Assembly: GCA_900074745.1 (NCBI GenBank)
Contig: LT598468.1
Span: forward strand, 1,683,013-1,747,012
Direction: 5' to 3'
Length of the DNA: 64,000 bases
Origin: Lachancea mirantina
Taxonomy: Eukaryota > Ascomycota > Saccharomycetes > Saccharomycetales > Saccharomycetaceae
Of the stretch, positions 47,148-57,210 are shown piece by piece. A program made the position numbers and the translations under genes. The notes under the pieces were generated by a model, which ran no database searches, was not told where the DNA came from, and saw only the letters and a program-made list of their open reading frames with translations. How positions within the stretch are numbered: position 1 is the first letter of the stretch; every line of letters begins with the position of its first letter.

Positions 47148-49052
47148 ATGAAATTGTTAAATCAATACAGTTTTCTTATTTCAAGCATCGCGATGGCGGA
47201 CTGTGAAAAAAATGATGAAATATATATTTACCGAAGAACTCACGAAAACCATCCAATGCAAAGAGCTTTCTCTCTGAACGCCAAGAAAAGGATCTGCTTC
47301 AGAAAATTTGATAGAGAGGGCCTCTCGGGCATGGATCCCACTAGAAAGAGAGCAATGGAAACCCCAGAAATTAACAATGATATAAACGACCAAGACGGCA
47401 GAAAAAAGACTAAAGGCCTCGGTCTCGGCGAGTTGCGTGACAGCAAAGGTTTTAAGCTCAAAATTCAAAATTCAAACAGTCTGAGAAACAAACAAGTTGA
47501 CCCAGACTATACTACCAAAATCGAAGGTCCTTTGAGAAAAGTCGTTCCTTACTTTTTCACTTACAAGACATTCTGCAAAGAGAGATGGAGGGATCGCTTG
47601 CTGATAGATATATTTGTGAACGAGTTTAGGGATAAGGAAGAGTCTTATTATCGTAAAACTGTTGCTGCTGGTGCGGTAAAACTCAACGGTTGCGCGGCCA
47701 ATCTTGAATCTGTCGTAAGGAATGGAGACCTGATCTCACACAGAATACATCGGCACGAGCCCGCTGTAACGTCGCGACCGATTAAAACTGTGTTTGAAAA
47801 TGAGGATATTCTTGTTATAGACAAACCAAGTGGCATTCCGGTCCATCCCACAGGGAGATATCGATTTAATACCGTGACGAAAATTTTACAAAAACAAATG
47901 AATACATCTATTCACCCCTGCAACAGGCTTGATAGACTAACAAGCGGCCTTATGTTCATGGCAAAAACGCCTCGTGGCGCCGATGAAATTGGAAATCAGA
48001 TGAAGGCTCGTGAAGTCAGGAAAGAATACATCGCTCGTGTCGTGGGAGAATTTCCTTCGCATGAGATTACCGTTGAAAAGATGCTTCGGTCTGTTGAGCC
48101 TCGCCTAGCGCTAAATTCCACTTGTGAAGAAGGAACCGAGGGTGCTAAGCATGCCAGAACCGTATTTAGGCGAATAAGCTACGATGGGCAAACGAGCCTT
48201 GTAAAATGCCAACCGTTGACCGGACGCACGCACCAGATACGTGTACATCTACAATTTTTGGGCCACCCAATTGCTAACGATCCCATATATTCAAATCCTC
48301 ACGTCTGGGGTCCTACTTTAGGCAAATATTGCAATGTTGACTACGACCGGGTCATAGAAGAACTCAATGAAGTCGGGAAAACGGTCTCTGCTGAAAGTTG
48401 GTTTTATCCTAATTCCAAGGGAGAGGTTTTGGCCGGCGAGCGATGTCAGATTTGCGAGACTGAGCTTTACACAGACCCGGGCCCGAACGACCTAGATCTG
48501 TGGTTGCATGCGTATTGCTACGAGTCAACTGAATTTGACGAGAACGACCAGAGGCTCTGGAGTTATAAAACCACATACCCCGGCTGGGCCCTAGAGCCGC
48601 ACAGAAAATTCATGCTCCAGGCTATCGAAGAAGCGCAAAAATGCCCTCCGACTACGACAGCCTTCTCTGTGGGTGCCGTGCTAGTAAATGGGGATAGAGT
48701 GCTTTCAACAGGTTATTCGCGCGAACTACCAGGAAATACGCATGCCGAACAATGTGCCCTAGAGAAGTATTTTAAAGTGTCAGGCACCAACGAGATTCCG
48801 TTGGGCTCCGTTCTTTATACAACGATGGAACCTTGTTCTCTGCGATTAAGCGGAAATAAGCCTTGCGTCGATCGCATTATTGAGTTGAATCCTGGGATAA
48901 AGACCGTATTTGTCGGCGTTATGGAGCCTGACACTTTCGTCAAGAACAACATAAGTGCAGCTAAATTGTTGAGACATGATATTGACTACGTTCTAATACC
49001 TGGTTATGAAGAAGAGTGCACTAAGGCTGCCATAAAAGGCCATGAGACTTAG
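47148..49052 (+). CDS. RIB2: RIB2 (PUS8), bifunctional riboflavin deaminase / tRNA pseudouridine synthase
   Basis: Rib2 joins two enzymes. The N-terminal RluA-type pseudouridine synthase (Pus8) modifies U32 of cytosolic tRNAs, and the C-terminal deaminase acts on the pyrimidine ribitol intermediate of riboflavin synthesis. The frame is 634 residues against 591 in S. cerevisiae. The first ATG (47148) may be too early: ATGs at codons 17 and 63 are also in frame, and conservation begins only around residue 120 ([19 protein letters not shown]). The synthase catalytic aspartate is in [10 protein letters not shown] near 262. The deaminase zinc site is [10 protein letters not shown] near 530 and [12 protein letters not shown] near 565. 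The C-terminus HET resembles HKE of the yeast protein. Confidence 0.95.
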   Translation: MKLLNQYSFLISSIAMADCEKNDEIYIYRRTHENHPMQRAFSLNAKKRICFRKFDREGLSGMDPTRKRAMETPEINNDINDQDGRKKTKGLGLGELRDSKGFKLKIQNSNSLRNKQVDPDYTTKIEGPLRKVVPYFFTYKTFCKERWRDRLLIDIFVNEFRDKEESYYRKTVAAGAVKLNGCAANLESVVRNGDLISHRIHRHEPAVTSRPIKTVFENEDILVIDKPSGIPVHPTGRYRFNTVTKILQKQMNTSIHPCNRLDRLTSGLMFMAKTPRGADEIGNQMKAREVRKEYIARVVGEFPSHEITVEKMLRSVEPRLALNSTCEEGTEGAKHARTVFRRISYDGQTSLVKCQPLTGRTHQIRVHLQFLGHPIANDPIYSNPHVWGPTLGKYCNVDYDRVIEELNEVGKTVSAESWFYPNSKGEVLAGERCQICETELYTDPGPNDLDLWLHAYCYESTEFDENDQRLWSYKTTYPGWALEPHRKFMLQAIEEAQKCPPTTTAFSVGAVLVNGDRVLSTGYSRELPGNTHAEQCALEKYFKVSGTNEIPLGSVLYTTMEPCSLRLSGNKPCVDRIIELNPGIKTVFVGVMEPDTFVKNNISAAKLLRHDIDYVLIPGYEEECTKAAIKGHET

Positions 49053-49216
49053 CTGACCATTGTCTCTTGTTATATAGCAGATTTCATATATAAGACCCTC
49101 TCGAGAGCCTTTTTCGTCTTTATGGATTCGTACTCAAGAAAAATTTTACTGGAGGATTCGATCTTGTCGATCATGTTAATTTAAGTCAAGCCATCCTAAA
49201 GCCCTCTGCTATTATC

Positions 49217-51742
49217 ATGTCCAAGAAAAGGGTTGGGCTTCCCCAAAAGAGCACATTGTTGCGCTCCAAAGATGACAATAATCTTGTCGAAGCATTGAAA
49301 CTCTATGAAGCTAAGAACTATAAGAAATCTTTGAAAATGCTTGATGGCATTTTGAAAAAGAATTCAAGCCATATCGACTCATTAGCTTTGAAAGGTCTCA
49401 ATCTTCATTTTACCAATCAAAAGGATGAAGGTAAAACTTATATCTTCAGAGCGATTGACAAAATTAAGGCACAAGAGCCTACGCCGATCGCTTGCCACAT
49501 TTTAGGCATCTACATGAGAAATGTTCAAGATTACAAGGAGGCCGCCAAATGGTTCCAATGCTCTTTAGATAACGGTTCGAGCAACAAACAAATCAATCGT
49601 GACCTAGCAACACTGTATTCTCAAGAACACGATTATGGCAAACTCTTGAAAGTGAGAAAGGATTATTGGGAAGACTTCATGGGCTATCGGGCAAATTGGA
49701 CATCTTTGGCCATTGCATACGATCTCAATGGACAAAATGAAGAAGCAGTAAACATTTTGACAAAATTTGAGGAACTCGCGGCTGGCAAATTGGGTACCAC
49801 CGAGGCGTTCGAGCATAGCGAGTGTCTCATGTACAAAAACGACGTATTGTTCAAGTTGGCAGGACAAGACTCTCAAAAGCTTGAAGAAGCGCTCAAAAAT
49901 TTGGAACAAATCAAGGACCAGGTATTTGACAAATACGCGTGGTACGAAAGAAAGGCGGCGATTTTAATGAAGCTTGGTGACAGAAAGCAAGCCTCTAAAG
50001 TATACAGGCTGCTGATTAAAAGAAATCCTGATGATGTCAAATACTATAAGCTGCTTGAAGTAGCTCTGGGAATCACGTCTAATGACAGGCTACGGGTCGC
50101 TTTGTATGATAGGTTTATGAAGATATACCCAAGAGCCGATCCTCCGAAATTCATCCCACTTACTTTCATCAAGGACGATACCGAGTTTTCTAGAAGGTTG
50201 CAAGCTTACATCGAGCCTCAACTTCAGCGGTGCGCGCCCGCAACTTTCGGCAATATCAAATGTCTTTACAAGAAAGATTCAAAACGAATGATTAATTCGG
50301 TCGAAAACTTTGTTCTTCAATATCTCCAGAATTTAAACTCAATTAAACAACCCCTGCAATATGTGTGGACCTGCTACTTCCTCGCCCAGCATTTTCTATT
50401 TTTGAAGGAATTCGGGAAAGCACAAGAATTTATTGGGAATGCTATCGAGCATACTCCAACGCTGGTTGAGTTTTATATCCTCAAGGCCCGCATTATGAAA
50501 CACGTAGGCTTACTTGAAGAGGCAGCAGCTACTATCAATGAAGGCCGGAAACTCGATCTACAGGATAGATTTATCAACACCAAAACCGTTAAGTACTTCC
50601 TACGGTCAAATATGGTCGAGGAGGCCGTTGAAGTGGTCTCGATATTCACAAAAAATGATGACGCGTCGAACGGAGTAGTGGATTTGCATTTGCTGGAAGC
50701 TTCATGGTTTATTTGCGAGCAAGCAGAGGCTTACTACAGGTTATATTTGGAAAGAAAGCGTAGTTTGCAGGAGCTAAGAGTACAGAGAACTACTGCTGAA
50801 GACGACGAAAAGTTGAGCGAATTGTCTAAACTCATTAAAGAGCAAACTTACGAAGTTTCGAAATATAAGGGTTTGAGTTTGAAAAGATTCCTAGCAATTG
50901 GCAAGTTTTACAAACAGTTTGAGGATGACCAGCTTGATTTCCATTCTTACTGCATGAGAAAAGGTGTTCCACGCGCCTACATGGATATGTTAAAGTGGGG
51001 TAAGAAGGTTTTCACTTCACCAATGTACATCAGAGCGATGGATGGGGCAGTGAAATTGTATTTCGACATTTTTGACGCAGTTGAACAGGACACTTCAGCG
51101 ATCCATGACGAGGACTCAAATTTGAAAAAGAATAACAAAAAGGCTAAAAAGGAATCTGCTGCGTTTGCCAAACGTGTCGAGGAAGATAAAAAAGTTGTAT
51201 TGGCTTATGAAAAGGACGACGACATTTTGGGTGAGAAACTGTTGGCCACGAAATCCCCTCTAGAGGATTTTAGCAAGTACTTTTACGCGAACTACGTGAA
51301 GGAAATTGACGAGAGATCCAAAAACTATCTACTGGACTACAATTATCACTTGAGATGCTCCAAATATGCTTTATGTCTCGGGTCCGTGTCAAAACTCGCA
51401 GAATATATTGGGAGATCAAACGCCTTGACCGGTTCCCTTCTGATATGCTTGCTCGAAAGGGTTACAAGCTCCGCCGCCACTGATGAGGTTACCAAAAAGA
51501 TTGTCTTGAAGGGCCTGGAAAGACATTTCGCTGATTTTCCCCAGGACAAAGCTAACGAGGAATACGATTGGCTTTCATATTTTCAGACAACTTATACGTC
51601 TGAGAAACTCCAGGGTGCTCTGTACCTTTACCACACATCGTCGGTCTTCATCCCCCACCATGCGGTGAAGACCTTGATTTTAAAAGAACTTCAAAACGAA
51701 GAACCGCTACTTCAGAACCAGGTCCTAAACTATGAATTATAG
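49217..51742 (+). CDS. NAT1: NAT1, auxiliary subunit of N-terminal acetyltransferase A
   Basis: Nat1 anchors the catalytic subunit Ard1 (and Nat5) to the ribosome, where NatA acetylates nascent chains starting with Ser, Ala, Thr or Gly. The 841 residues (854 in S. cerevisiae) consist of TPR-like helical repeats from about residue 20 (NLVEALKLYEAKNYKKSLK) to the C-terminus. Family features are FKDEGK-type repeat ends, QPLQYVWTCYFLAQHF near 375 and a lysine-rich segment near 635-655 (KKNNKKAKKESAAFAKR) typical of NatA auxiliary subunits. The ATG is the first in frame. In S. cerevisiae it is YDL040C, two loci from SIR2 (YDL042C). Confidence 0.95.
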   Translation: MSKKRVGLPQKSTLLRSKDDNNLVEALKLYEAKNYKKSLKMLDGILKKNSSHIDSLALKGLNLHFTNQKDEGKTYIFRAIDKIKAQEPTPIACHILGIYMRNVQDYKEAAKWFQCSLDNGSSNKQINRDLATLYSQEHDYGKLLKVRKDYWEDFMGYRANWTSLAIAYDLNGQNEEAVNILTKFEELAAGKLGTTEAFEHSECLMYKNDVLFKLAGQDSQKLEEALKNLEQIKDQVFDKYAWYERKAAILMKLGDRKQASKVYRLLIKRNPDDVKYYKLLEVALGITSNDRLRVALYDRFMKIYPRADPPKFIPLTFIKDDTEFSRRLQAYIEPQLQRCAPATFGNIKCLYKKDSKRMINSVENFVLQYLQNLNSIKQPLQYVWTCYFLAQHFLFLKEFGKAQEFIGNAIEHTPTLVEFYILKARIMKHVGLLEEAAATINEGRKLDLQDRFINTKTVKYFLRSNMVEEAVEVVSIFTKNDDASNGVVDLHLLEASWFICEQAEAYYRLYLERKRSLQELRVQRTTAEDDEKLSELSKLIKEQTYEVSKYKGLSLKRFLAIGKFYKQFEDDQLDFHSYCMRKGVPRAYMDMLKWGKKVFTSPMYIRAMDGAVKLYFDIFDAVEQDTSAIHDEDSNLKKNNKKAKKESAAFAKRVEEDKKVVLAYEKDDDILGEKLLATKSPLEDFSKYFYANYVKEIDERSKNYLLDYNYHLRCSKYALCLGSVSKLAEYIGRSNALTGSLLICLLERVTSSAATDEVTKKIVLKGLERHFADFPQDKANEEYDWLSYFQTTYTSEKLQGALYLYHTSSVFIPHHAVKTLILKELQNEEPLLQNQVLNYEL

Positions 51743-52048
51743 TAAGATGACAACAGTGACAGATGAGAGCTTATACAAAATAACACTAAAATATGCTGCC
51801 ACCAATTCGGGAAAGGTTCACAGAGAGTTGCAATTTACCCATCAAAAGCTCAACGACTTGCCGTTTTGCGCTTGATGTAGAACTGCTAGTTTTTGTTGTA
51901 GTCTGATATATACGCTATATTAGGATTTTCAATTTTCTAGAGAATCGGTCAAAACTAAAAACCTTACAATCAGCCAATAGATAAAAGCGAACGTTCCACC
52001 GAAAGAGACGATTTGTGTTCCACCGCTTCACAAGTGAGAATTTGACGT
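51743..52048. other. NAT1-RTG1 intergenic region
   Basis: A 306-bp AT-rich region with a TATATA at about 51908 and a poly(A)-like 3' stretch after NAT1. It should contain the RTG1 promoter. I see no further gene. Confidence 0.4.
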
Positions 52049-52588
52049 ATGGGCTCCTATCCTGAGCAATCTCCGGCGCCCTCTTCGGTTCAACCCGTCG
52101 GAGGAATAACGACAGAAAACGATCGAAAGCGGAGAGATAACATCAACGACAAAATTCAACAACTACTGAAAATGATTCCGCCGGATTTCTTTGAAGACTA
52201 CTATAAGCGCAAGGACAGTACGGAGGAGGGTAGTGTAAATGCAGCGGCTTTGGGCTTGAACAGCAAAGCAAAGGGCACTGGGACGAAGGACGGGAAACCC
52301 AATAAAGGTCAAATCTTGACGCAGGCAGTCGAGTACATTGCGCACATGCAGGGTCAGGTAGATGCGAAGAACAGAGAAGAAGTTGAACTGATTATCAAAA
52401 TAAAAGAACTGAGCAAACAGATGGGCGTTTTTGTCAATGACATTAATATTCAAAATACCAGTGCAGAAGTAGCTCTAGCGAGAATTGGTGTCGGTCCGCT
52501 AGCCGATGCTCCTGGAGAATTTGACCGAGACCAGAATAATAATAACTTTGATTATGGTGGCTACGATGAGTATGGCAGCGGAGCCTAG
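52049..52588 (+). CDS. RTG1: RTG1, bHLH factor of mitochondrial retrograde signalling
   Basis: Rtg1 pairs with Rtg3 to activate genes such as CIT2 when mitochondria fail. The 179-residue product (177 in S. cerevisiae) has the basic region NDRKRRDNINDKIQQLLKM at about residues 25-43, the first helix ending at IPPDFFEDYY. A conserved linker KAKGTGTKDGKPNKGQILTQ leads to the second helix AVEYIAHMQGQVDAKN. The C-terminal SAEVALARIGVGPL and the aromatic-Gly tail FDYGGYDEYGSG are shared with yeast Rtg1. The start is the first ATG. In S. cerevisiae RTG1 (YOL067C) borders HST1, as here with the single SIR2/HST1. Confidence 0.96.
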   Translation: MGSYPEQSPAPSSVQPVGGITTENDRKRRDNINDKIQQLLKMIPPDFFEDYYKRKDSTEEGSVNAAALGLNSKAKGTGTKDGKPNKGQILTQAVEYIAHMQGQVDAKNREEVELIIKIKELSKQMGVFVNDINIQNTSAEVALARIGVGPLADAPGEFDRDQNNNNFDYGGYDEYGSGA

Positions 52589-52876
52589 ACGTTCAGGCTC
52601 TTACTGCCAAATTTCATGCTAAGTTGATTCCTTTTCAAAAACTAAAGAAGAAACAGGTCAAACTAGGTTCATGACGGGTCAATAGAACAGGCCGATGGAC
52701 CAGGAAGACGGTCTCAAAGCTTCGCTATAGTCGTTGTGCGCGTCATGGAATCTCGATGTTGTGCTCTTTCACGAACTGTTTTGTTAATAAAGATTTTTCA
52801 GTTTAAAAGTTAACCATAACTACGGGCGACATATAAACCCAGCAAACGTGTCGTTACGTGTCGGTAAGGGCCTGTG

Positions 52877-54592
52877 ATGAACACAACCGTCGATGAAGAA
52901 GAGGTGGGTAATAAGCGTTTGGTAAGTCAGGTAGATTACGATTTAAGTGAGGAAGATGGTGAAGCGGAAAAATCCTCAAAAAAACTAAAAGTGAAAGAGG
53001 AGGACAATACCATTTTCGATGAAGTTCCGCCAGCGGACGAATTAGAAGACATTGTGGACGAATATGTGGAACAGCATACGGGAGGAACAGGCGTAACGGA
53101 TTCCTTGCTTTCAATAAATAAGGGGGAGGCTCACGAGGAAAATTCGGGCGTCAATGCGCAGTATGTTCCGAAAGGGCCTTCGACTGCAATCGAGATAGCA
53201 AAGAACCCTGAAACTGGCAAATACAAATTTCCTTTCATTTCGAAAGAAGACTCTCTGACAGCTCGCTCGTATTTGAAACATTACGGCGCTAATAAGTTCT
53301 TGGACACGCATCTACCGGAGGACTTGAACTCGTTGTACATATACCATCTTATCAAGTTGCTTGGATTTCAAATCAAAGACAAACAGCTGCTGGAGGCGGT
53401 ACAGAACGTAGTGGAGAGCGATATTTATCCACACGGCGCGCTGTTGACCAAGGATGTGCCACCCCCCGATAAAACCTCTGAAACGGGCGAGAACGACCAA
53501 TTTGACGATCCTCTTGAGAAAAGACACGCTGTGCGTTTGATTAAGGATTTGCAAAAGGCCATGAACAAAGTGCTGAGTACTCGAATGAAACTTGCCAAGT
53601 TTCACACTCTAGATGACTTCTGTGCTAAACTCAAAGAAGCCAAAAAAGTGCTGGTTTTGACCGGCGCAGGGATCTCTACGTCGTTGGGCATACCGGACTT
53701 TAGATCTTCAGAGGGGTTTTACTCGAAAATAAGACATCTTGGTTTGGATGACCCCCAGGATGTTTTCAATTACGACATCTTCATCCAAGACCCGTCGGTT
53801 TTTTACAATATTGCGCACATGGTTCTTCCTCCAGAGAATATTTTCTCTCCTTTGCACAGTTTCATAAAATTGATCGAAGATAAGGGCAAACTTCTACGGA
53901 ACTATACTCAGAATATCGATAATTTGGAATCTTACGCTGGTATACAGTCAGAAAAGCTAGTGCAGTGCCATGGATCGTTTGCCACAGCATCTTGTGTGAC
54001 TTGTCATTGGAAAGTACCAGGAGAGAAAATTTTCCAAAATATCAGAAATTTAGAACTGCCTCTTTGTCCCTACTGTTATCACAAGAGAAAGGAGTACTTT
54101 CCGACAACTCCGATTCCGAATTCTGGCAGTCCAGCGAATGTGGTTCCTCCAAGCCCTGTTTATCACATGTTAAAATCGTATGGCGTGTTGAAACCAGACA
54201 TCACCTTTTTTGGCGAAGCTCTGCCTTCCAAATTTCACCGCTTCATTCGTGAGGATGTTCTGAAATGCGATCTTTTGATCTGCATTGGCACAAGTCTCAA
54301 AGTTGCTCCGGTATCGGAGATTGTCAACATGATACCCGCGGGCATCCCGCAAGTTTTAATAAATAAAGACCCCGTTAGACACGCGGAGTTTGACTTATCA
54401 CTTTTGGGTCTTTGTGACGATGTCGCGGCACTCGTGGCACGGAAATGTGGCTGGGATGTGCCTCATGATCGCTGGCCGGAGTTAAAAGCAATGAACATTG
54501 ATTGCATTGAGGTAGATAGAGGTGTTTACCAGGTAAAGCCTTCTCAAAATGTTGAGGAAGCTGCTACAAGTGAGCCAATAAGCAAGGAATAA
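52877..54592 (+). CDS. SIR2: SIR2/HST1, NAD-dependent histone deacetylase (single copy)
   Basis: Sirtuin that removes acetyl groups from histone tails, consuming NAD. The frame begins GTG ATG; the ATG at 52877 gives 571 residues, nearer to Sir2 (562) than Hst1 (503). The N-terminal Sir2-type regulatory domain (about 110-240, YLKHYGANKFLDTHLPEDLN) is present. The catalytic core shows GAGISTSLGIPDFRS from 263, TQNIDNLE around 344-351, the catalytic histidine H365 in CHGSF and the zinc cysteines C373, C376, C397 and C400. It stands for both SIR2 (silencing) and HST1 (Sum1-dependent repression); in K. lactis the single protein is known to do both, so the same is inferred here. RTG1 and PRP11 flank it. 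Confidence 0.95.
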   Translation: MNTTVDEEEVGNKRLVSQVDYDLSEEDGEAEKSSKKLKVKEEDNTIFDEVPPADELEDIVDEYVEQHTGGTGVTDSLLSINKGEAHEENSGVNAQYVPKGPSTAIEIAKNPETGKYKFPFISKEDSLTARSYLKHYGANKFLDTHLPEDLNSLYIYHLIKLLGFQIKDKQLLEAVQNVVESDIYPHGALLTKDVPPPDKTSETGENDQFDDPLEKRHAVRLIKDLQKAMNKVLSTRMKLAKFHTLDDFCAKLKEAKKVLVLTGAGISTSLGIPDFRSSEGFYSKIRHLGLDDPQDVFNYDIFIQDPSVFYNIAHMVLPPENIFSPLHSFIKLIEDKGKLLRNYTQNIDNLESYAGIQSEKLVQCHGSFATASCVTCHWKVPGEKIFQNIRNLELPLCPYCYHKRKEYFPTTPIPNSGSPANVVPPSPVYHMLKSYGVLKPDITFFGEALPSKFHRFIREDVLKCDLLICIGTSLKVAPVSEIVNMIPAGIPQVLINKDPVRHAEFDLSLLGLCDDVAALVARKCGWDVPHDRWPELKAMNIDCIEVDRGVYQVKPSQNVEEAATSEPISKE

Positions 54593-54804
54593 TTGCAATG
54601 CAATTACTGTGTAAAGATATGTGTACGAAGATGTGTAACTTTTTCCGAGTATTAGTAGTAATTGAGTCTAACTGATGACAACTTGAAAACTAATGATCTT
54701 AATTTTAAGATACAAGAGTCTGAGAGAAACTCGACAGATTTAGGCAGACACCTTTTATAGGAAACTCGCCAAAAACTCGACCTTAAATCTACTCGGATAC
54801 AACG

Positions 54805-55551
54805 ATGGATTACCAAGAAAGAGCAGGCTCTAAAAAGGGTTCTGGTGGCATTGCCTCCGCTTCTCAAGAAAATTTACATCGTAGGAGACAGGTCGATGAG
54901 CTACTGGGGGGTGATGCGGAAGTACCGTTTTCTTTCGGAGAGGAGGAGGTTGATGACGCAACGAGGAAAAACCCATATATTTACAAGAACAGTGCCGGCA
55001 GACTTGTGTGTAAGCTTTGCAACACGATGCACATGTCCTGGTCTAGCGTACAGAGGCACATTAATGGTAAGAAACATGGATTGAATGTGCTAAGGCGAGG
55101 TGCCACGAATAATGGTAAGCAGCGACAACATGTCTCAGAGGAGGAGGCTAAAATGAAAGACTTAGTTAAAGAGCTACGATCAGAAATTTCAAATAATGGC
55201 ATTCTCCCGAAATATAAAGCAGTACTCGTAAAAGATGGACAAACTGGACGAGAAGGATTTGCAATGCAAGTAGACTACCCTAATGATGAAACGACAAAAA
55301 ATCACGACTCCAGACCTTTCGTAAGATTATTATCTGGTATTGAATTGCCAGACGAATTTTCGGATGAGTTAAATTATCTCGTTGTCGCCAATGAGCCATT
55401 TGAAAACATTGGTGTTGAACTTCCTAAACGTGAGTTACAGATCGATCAGAATACTTCTACGTCGGAGACGTTTGTGGATGGCTTAAATGAGAATTGCACA
55501 TATTGGAACAAAGAGAGAAGGCAGTTCTATGTGCAAATCTTCTTTCAATGA
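54805..55551 (+). CDS. PRP11: PRP11, SF3a complex subunit (SF3a66)
   Basis: Prp11 is the SF3a66 subunit that binds Prp9 and Prp21 in U2 snRNP. The 248 residues (266 in S. cerevisiae) open with MDYQERAGSKKGSGGIAS, which matches the conserved SF3a66 N-terminus. They continue with NPYIYKNSAGRLVCKLC and a matrin-type C2H2 finger (C-x2-C ... H-x5-H) at about 67-92, LVCKLCNTMHMSWSSVQRH. The C-terminal half (FAMQVDYP, RPFVRLLSGIELPDE, WNKERRQFYVQIFF) is family-typical. It ends in the aromatic block without the proline-rich tail of metazoan SF3a66, as in yeast. Its stop lies only 10 bp from the NUF2 stop on the opposite strand. Confidence 0.95.
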   Translation: MDYQERAGSKKGSGGIASASQENLHRRRQVDELLGGDAEVPFSFGEEEVDDATRKNPYIYKNSAGRLVCKLCNTMHMSWSSVQRHINGKKHGLNVLRRGATNNGKQRQHVSEEEAKMKDLVKELRSEISNNGILPKYKAVLVKDGQTGREGFAMQVDYPNDETTKNHDSRPFVRLLSGIELPDEFSDELNYLVVANEPFENIGVELPKRELQIDQNTSTSETFVDGLNENCTYWNKERRQFYVQIFFQ

Positions 55552-55561
55552 GAAGCATGGG

Positions 55562-56911
55562 CTAGCCCTGGTCCATTTTTTGGAGAACGCTTTCTATGTA
55601 TTTGTTAATGTGACTTGCCAAAAGCGAATATTCAAGTTCAATGGCATCAGATTCACGCTGAAATTGGGCCTTAAGATTCCGTATCTCTGATTCTAAATCT
55701 TTCATCACACCTGCCATTATTTCCTTTTCTATGCGTTCTTCGGTCAACTGTAACTCCGGAAGTATTTCCTTGGAATACTCGTGTTGGAGCATCTCAATTG
55801 CTTTCTTGTTTTCCTGCTGTTTTGCGGTCGTTGACTCTTTAAGCTCGCCAAGTTTTTCCTGGTGGTGGTCCAATTGAGATTGCACAATAGATATTTTCAC
55901 GAGAACGCCGGAGGTCAACAGGTTCTGGAGCTTATCAGCACTTTGTGAAATCTGCTCTTTAAGATCTATGAGGCCTGATTCCTTCATATGCGATTCTTGA
56001 ATATCAGTGGAGATGACTTGGAGAACGTCATATACTTGAGACATTATGCTGGTGAAAGTTTTGCCCGAAATAAGGATTTTTCGCTGCCGCCACTCTAACT
56101 CAGAAAGCTTTTGGTGCTGTTGCTGTAAGACGGTTCGAAGCTCTGTGAGACTTCGCTCCAAAGTGGGTAAATCGGTCTCTGTGTATCTTTTCAGCTTGTC
56201 TCTCTGAGATTCCAGTTCAATCAGCTGATAGCCCAAGGACTCTAATTCTGACAGCAAGGCTTGTTTATTGGATTTATAAGTATTATAATCGATAGTGAAA
56301 GCCTCCTGAACGTGCGTTAAATTTTTCAATTGGGTCTCCAGATTCTTGTTTTCGTCTTCCAAGGTAGTAACGTCGTCTTGACCTTCCATGCCCTCCACTC
56401 CTCTGTATCTGTCGACTTGTCTTCGCAGAAAATTGTGGTCATCAAATTTTTGTCGTATTTCTCCTAATAGCGTCTCGGTAATAGACATAAATTGATCACA
56501 GTCAAACATTCGCTCCTCCCTAAACCGGGCGTAGTTTACCACTGCGCTCAAAAGACGTCGAGTGCGATAAGGATCTGGTTTGAATAAATCCATCAAACTA
56601 AAGTCAGACACCCCGACGTCGCAAAAAAATTTATAACACACTTTGTTCAACGTCAAAACGCTCAGGGTGTCCTTCAATCGCGTGTCAAAATTATTTACAC
56701 CCAGTTTGAAGCCTTCTATCTCGTTATCAAATTTAGAGAGATCATCAGGCGATATCCCCATGAAACTATCAATTATCTGCTTGTATAAAGTCGTCACATA
56801 TTGCGAAGTAGGTCTCAATATACTATTTTCCGACGCCATGGAGAAATCACAACTTTGCAGACAAACCACCAATTCTTCTAGCTCCAACATGGGAAAGACG
56901 TCTTTACTCAT
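55562..56911 (-). CDS. NUF2: NUF2, Ndc80 kinetochore complex subunit
   Basis: Nuf2 pairs with Ndc80 to bind spindle microtubules at the kinetochore. The 449 residues (451 in S. cerevisiae) begin with MSKDVFPMLELEELVVCLQ, the start of the calponin-homology-like head (about 1-140, with FMGISPDD and DLFKPDPYRTRRLLSAVVNYARFREER). From about 160 to the end the protein is coiled coil (for example KNLETQLKNLTHVQEAF and LESQRDKLKRYTETDLPTLERSL). The ATG at 56911 is the conserved start. In S. cerevisiae it is YOL069W next to HST1 and NBA1. The tail-to-tail closeness to PRP11 means the 3' UTRs of the two genes overlap. Confidence 0.95.
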   Translation of the reverse strand: MSKDVFPMLELEELVVCLQSCDFSMASENSILRPTSQYVTTLYKQIIDSFMGISPDDLSKFDNEIEGFKLGVNNFDTRLKDTLSVLTLNKVCYKFFCDVGVSDFSLMDLFKPDPYRTRRLLSAVVNYARFREERMFDCDQFMSITETLLGEIRQKFDDHNFLRRQVDRYRGVEGMEGQDDVTTLEDENKNLETQLKNLTHVQEAFTIDYNTYKSNKQALLSELESLGYQLIELESQRDKLKRYTETDLPTLERSLTELRTVLQQQHQKLSELEWRQRKILISGKTFTSIMSQVYDVLQVISTDIQESHMKESGLIDLKEQISQSADKLQNLLTSGVLVKISIVQSQLDHHQEKLGELKESTTAKQQENKKAIEMLQHEYSKEILPELQLTEERIEKEIMAGVMKDLESEIRNLKAQFQRESDAIELEYSLLASHINKYIESVLQKMDQG

Positions 56912-57210
56912 GTTGAAGACTTAAAAACGAATGCAATCTTCTCTAAGCGACCAAAGCTCTTATACCTATATGGCTCTGTTTATTGCCATGTTTATTTAAA
57001 GTGCTTTAGCATATAAGTCCGCTGAGTTTATCAAGTTTTGTTTTTTAAATCTTGCAGATGATCAGATCAACAAATACTCGAAACTGTAAGAGCCCAGAAA
57101 TTGATATAAAAAAGGGTTCCACAATTAACATAACTGCCCCTGACTTCGCGTTGGTAATTTGCTGGGTTTTATGGCTTAGACCGTAGAAAATCAGGAAAAT
57201 AGAGAGCAAA

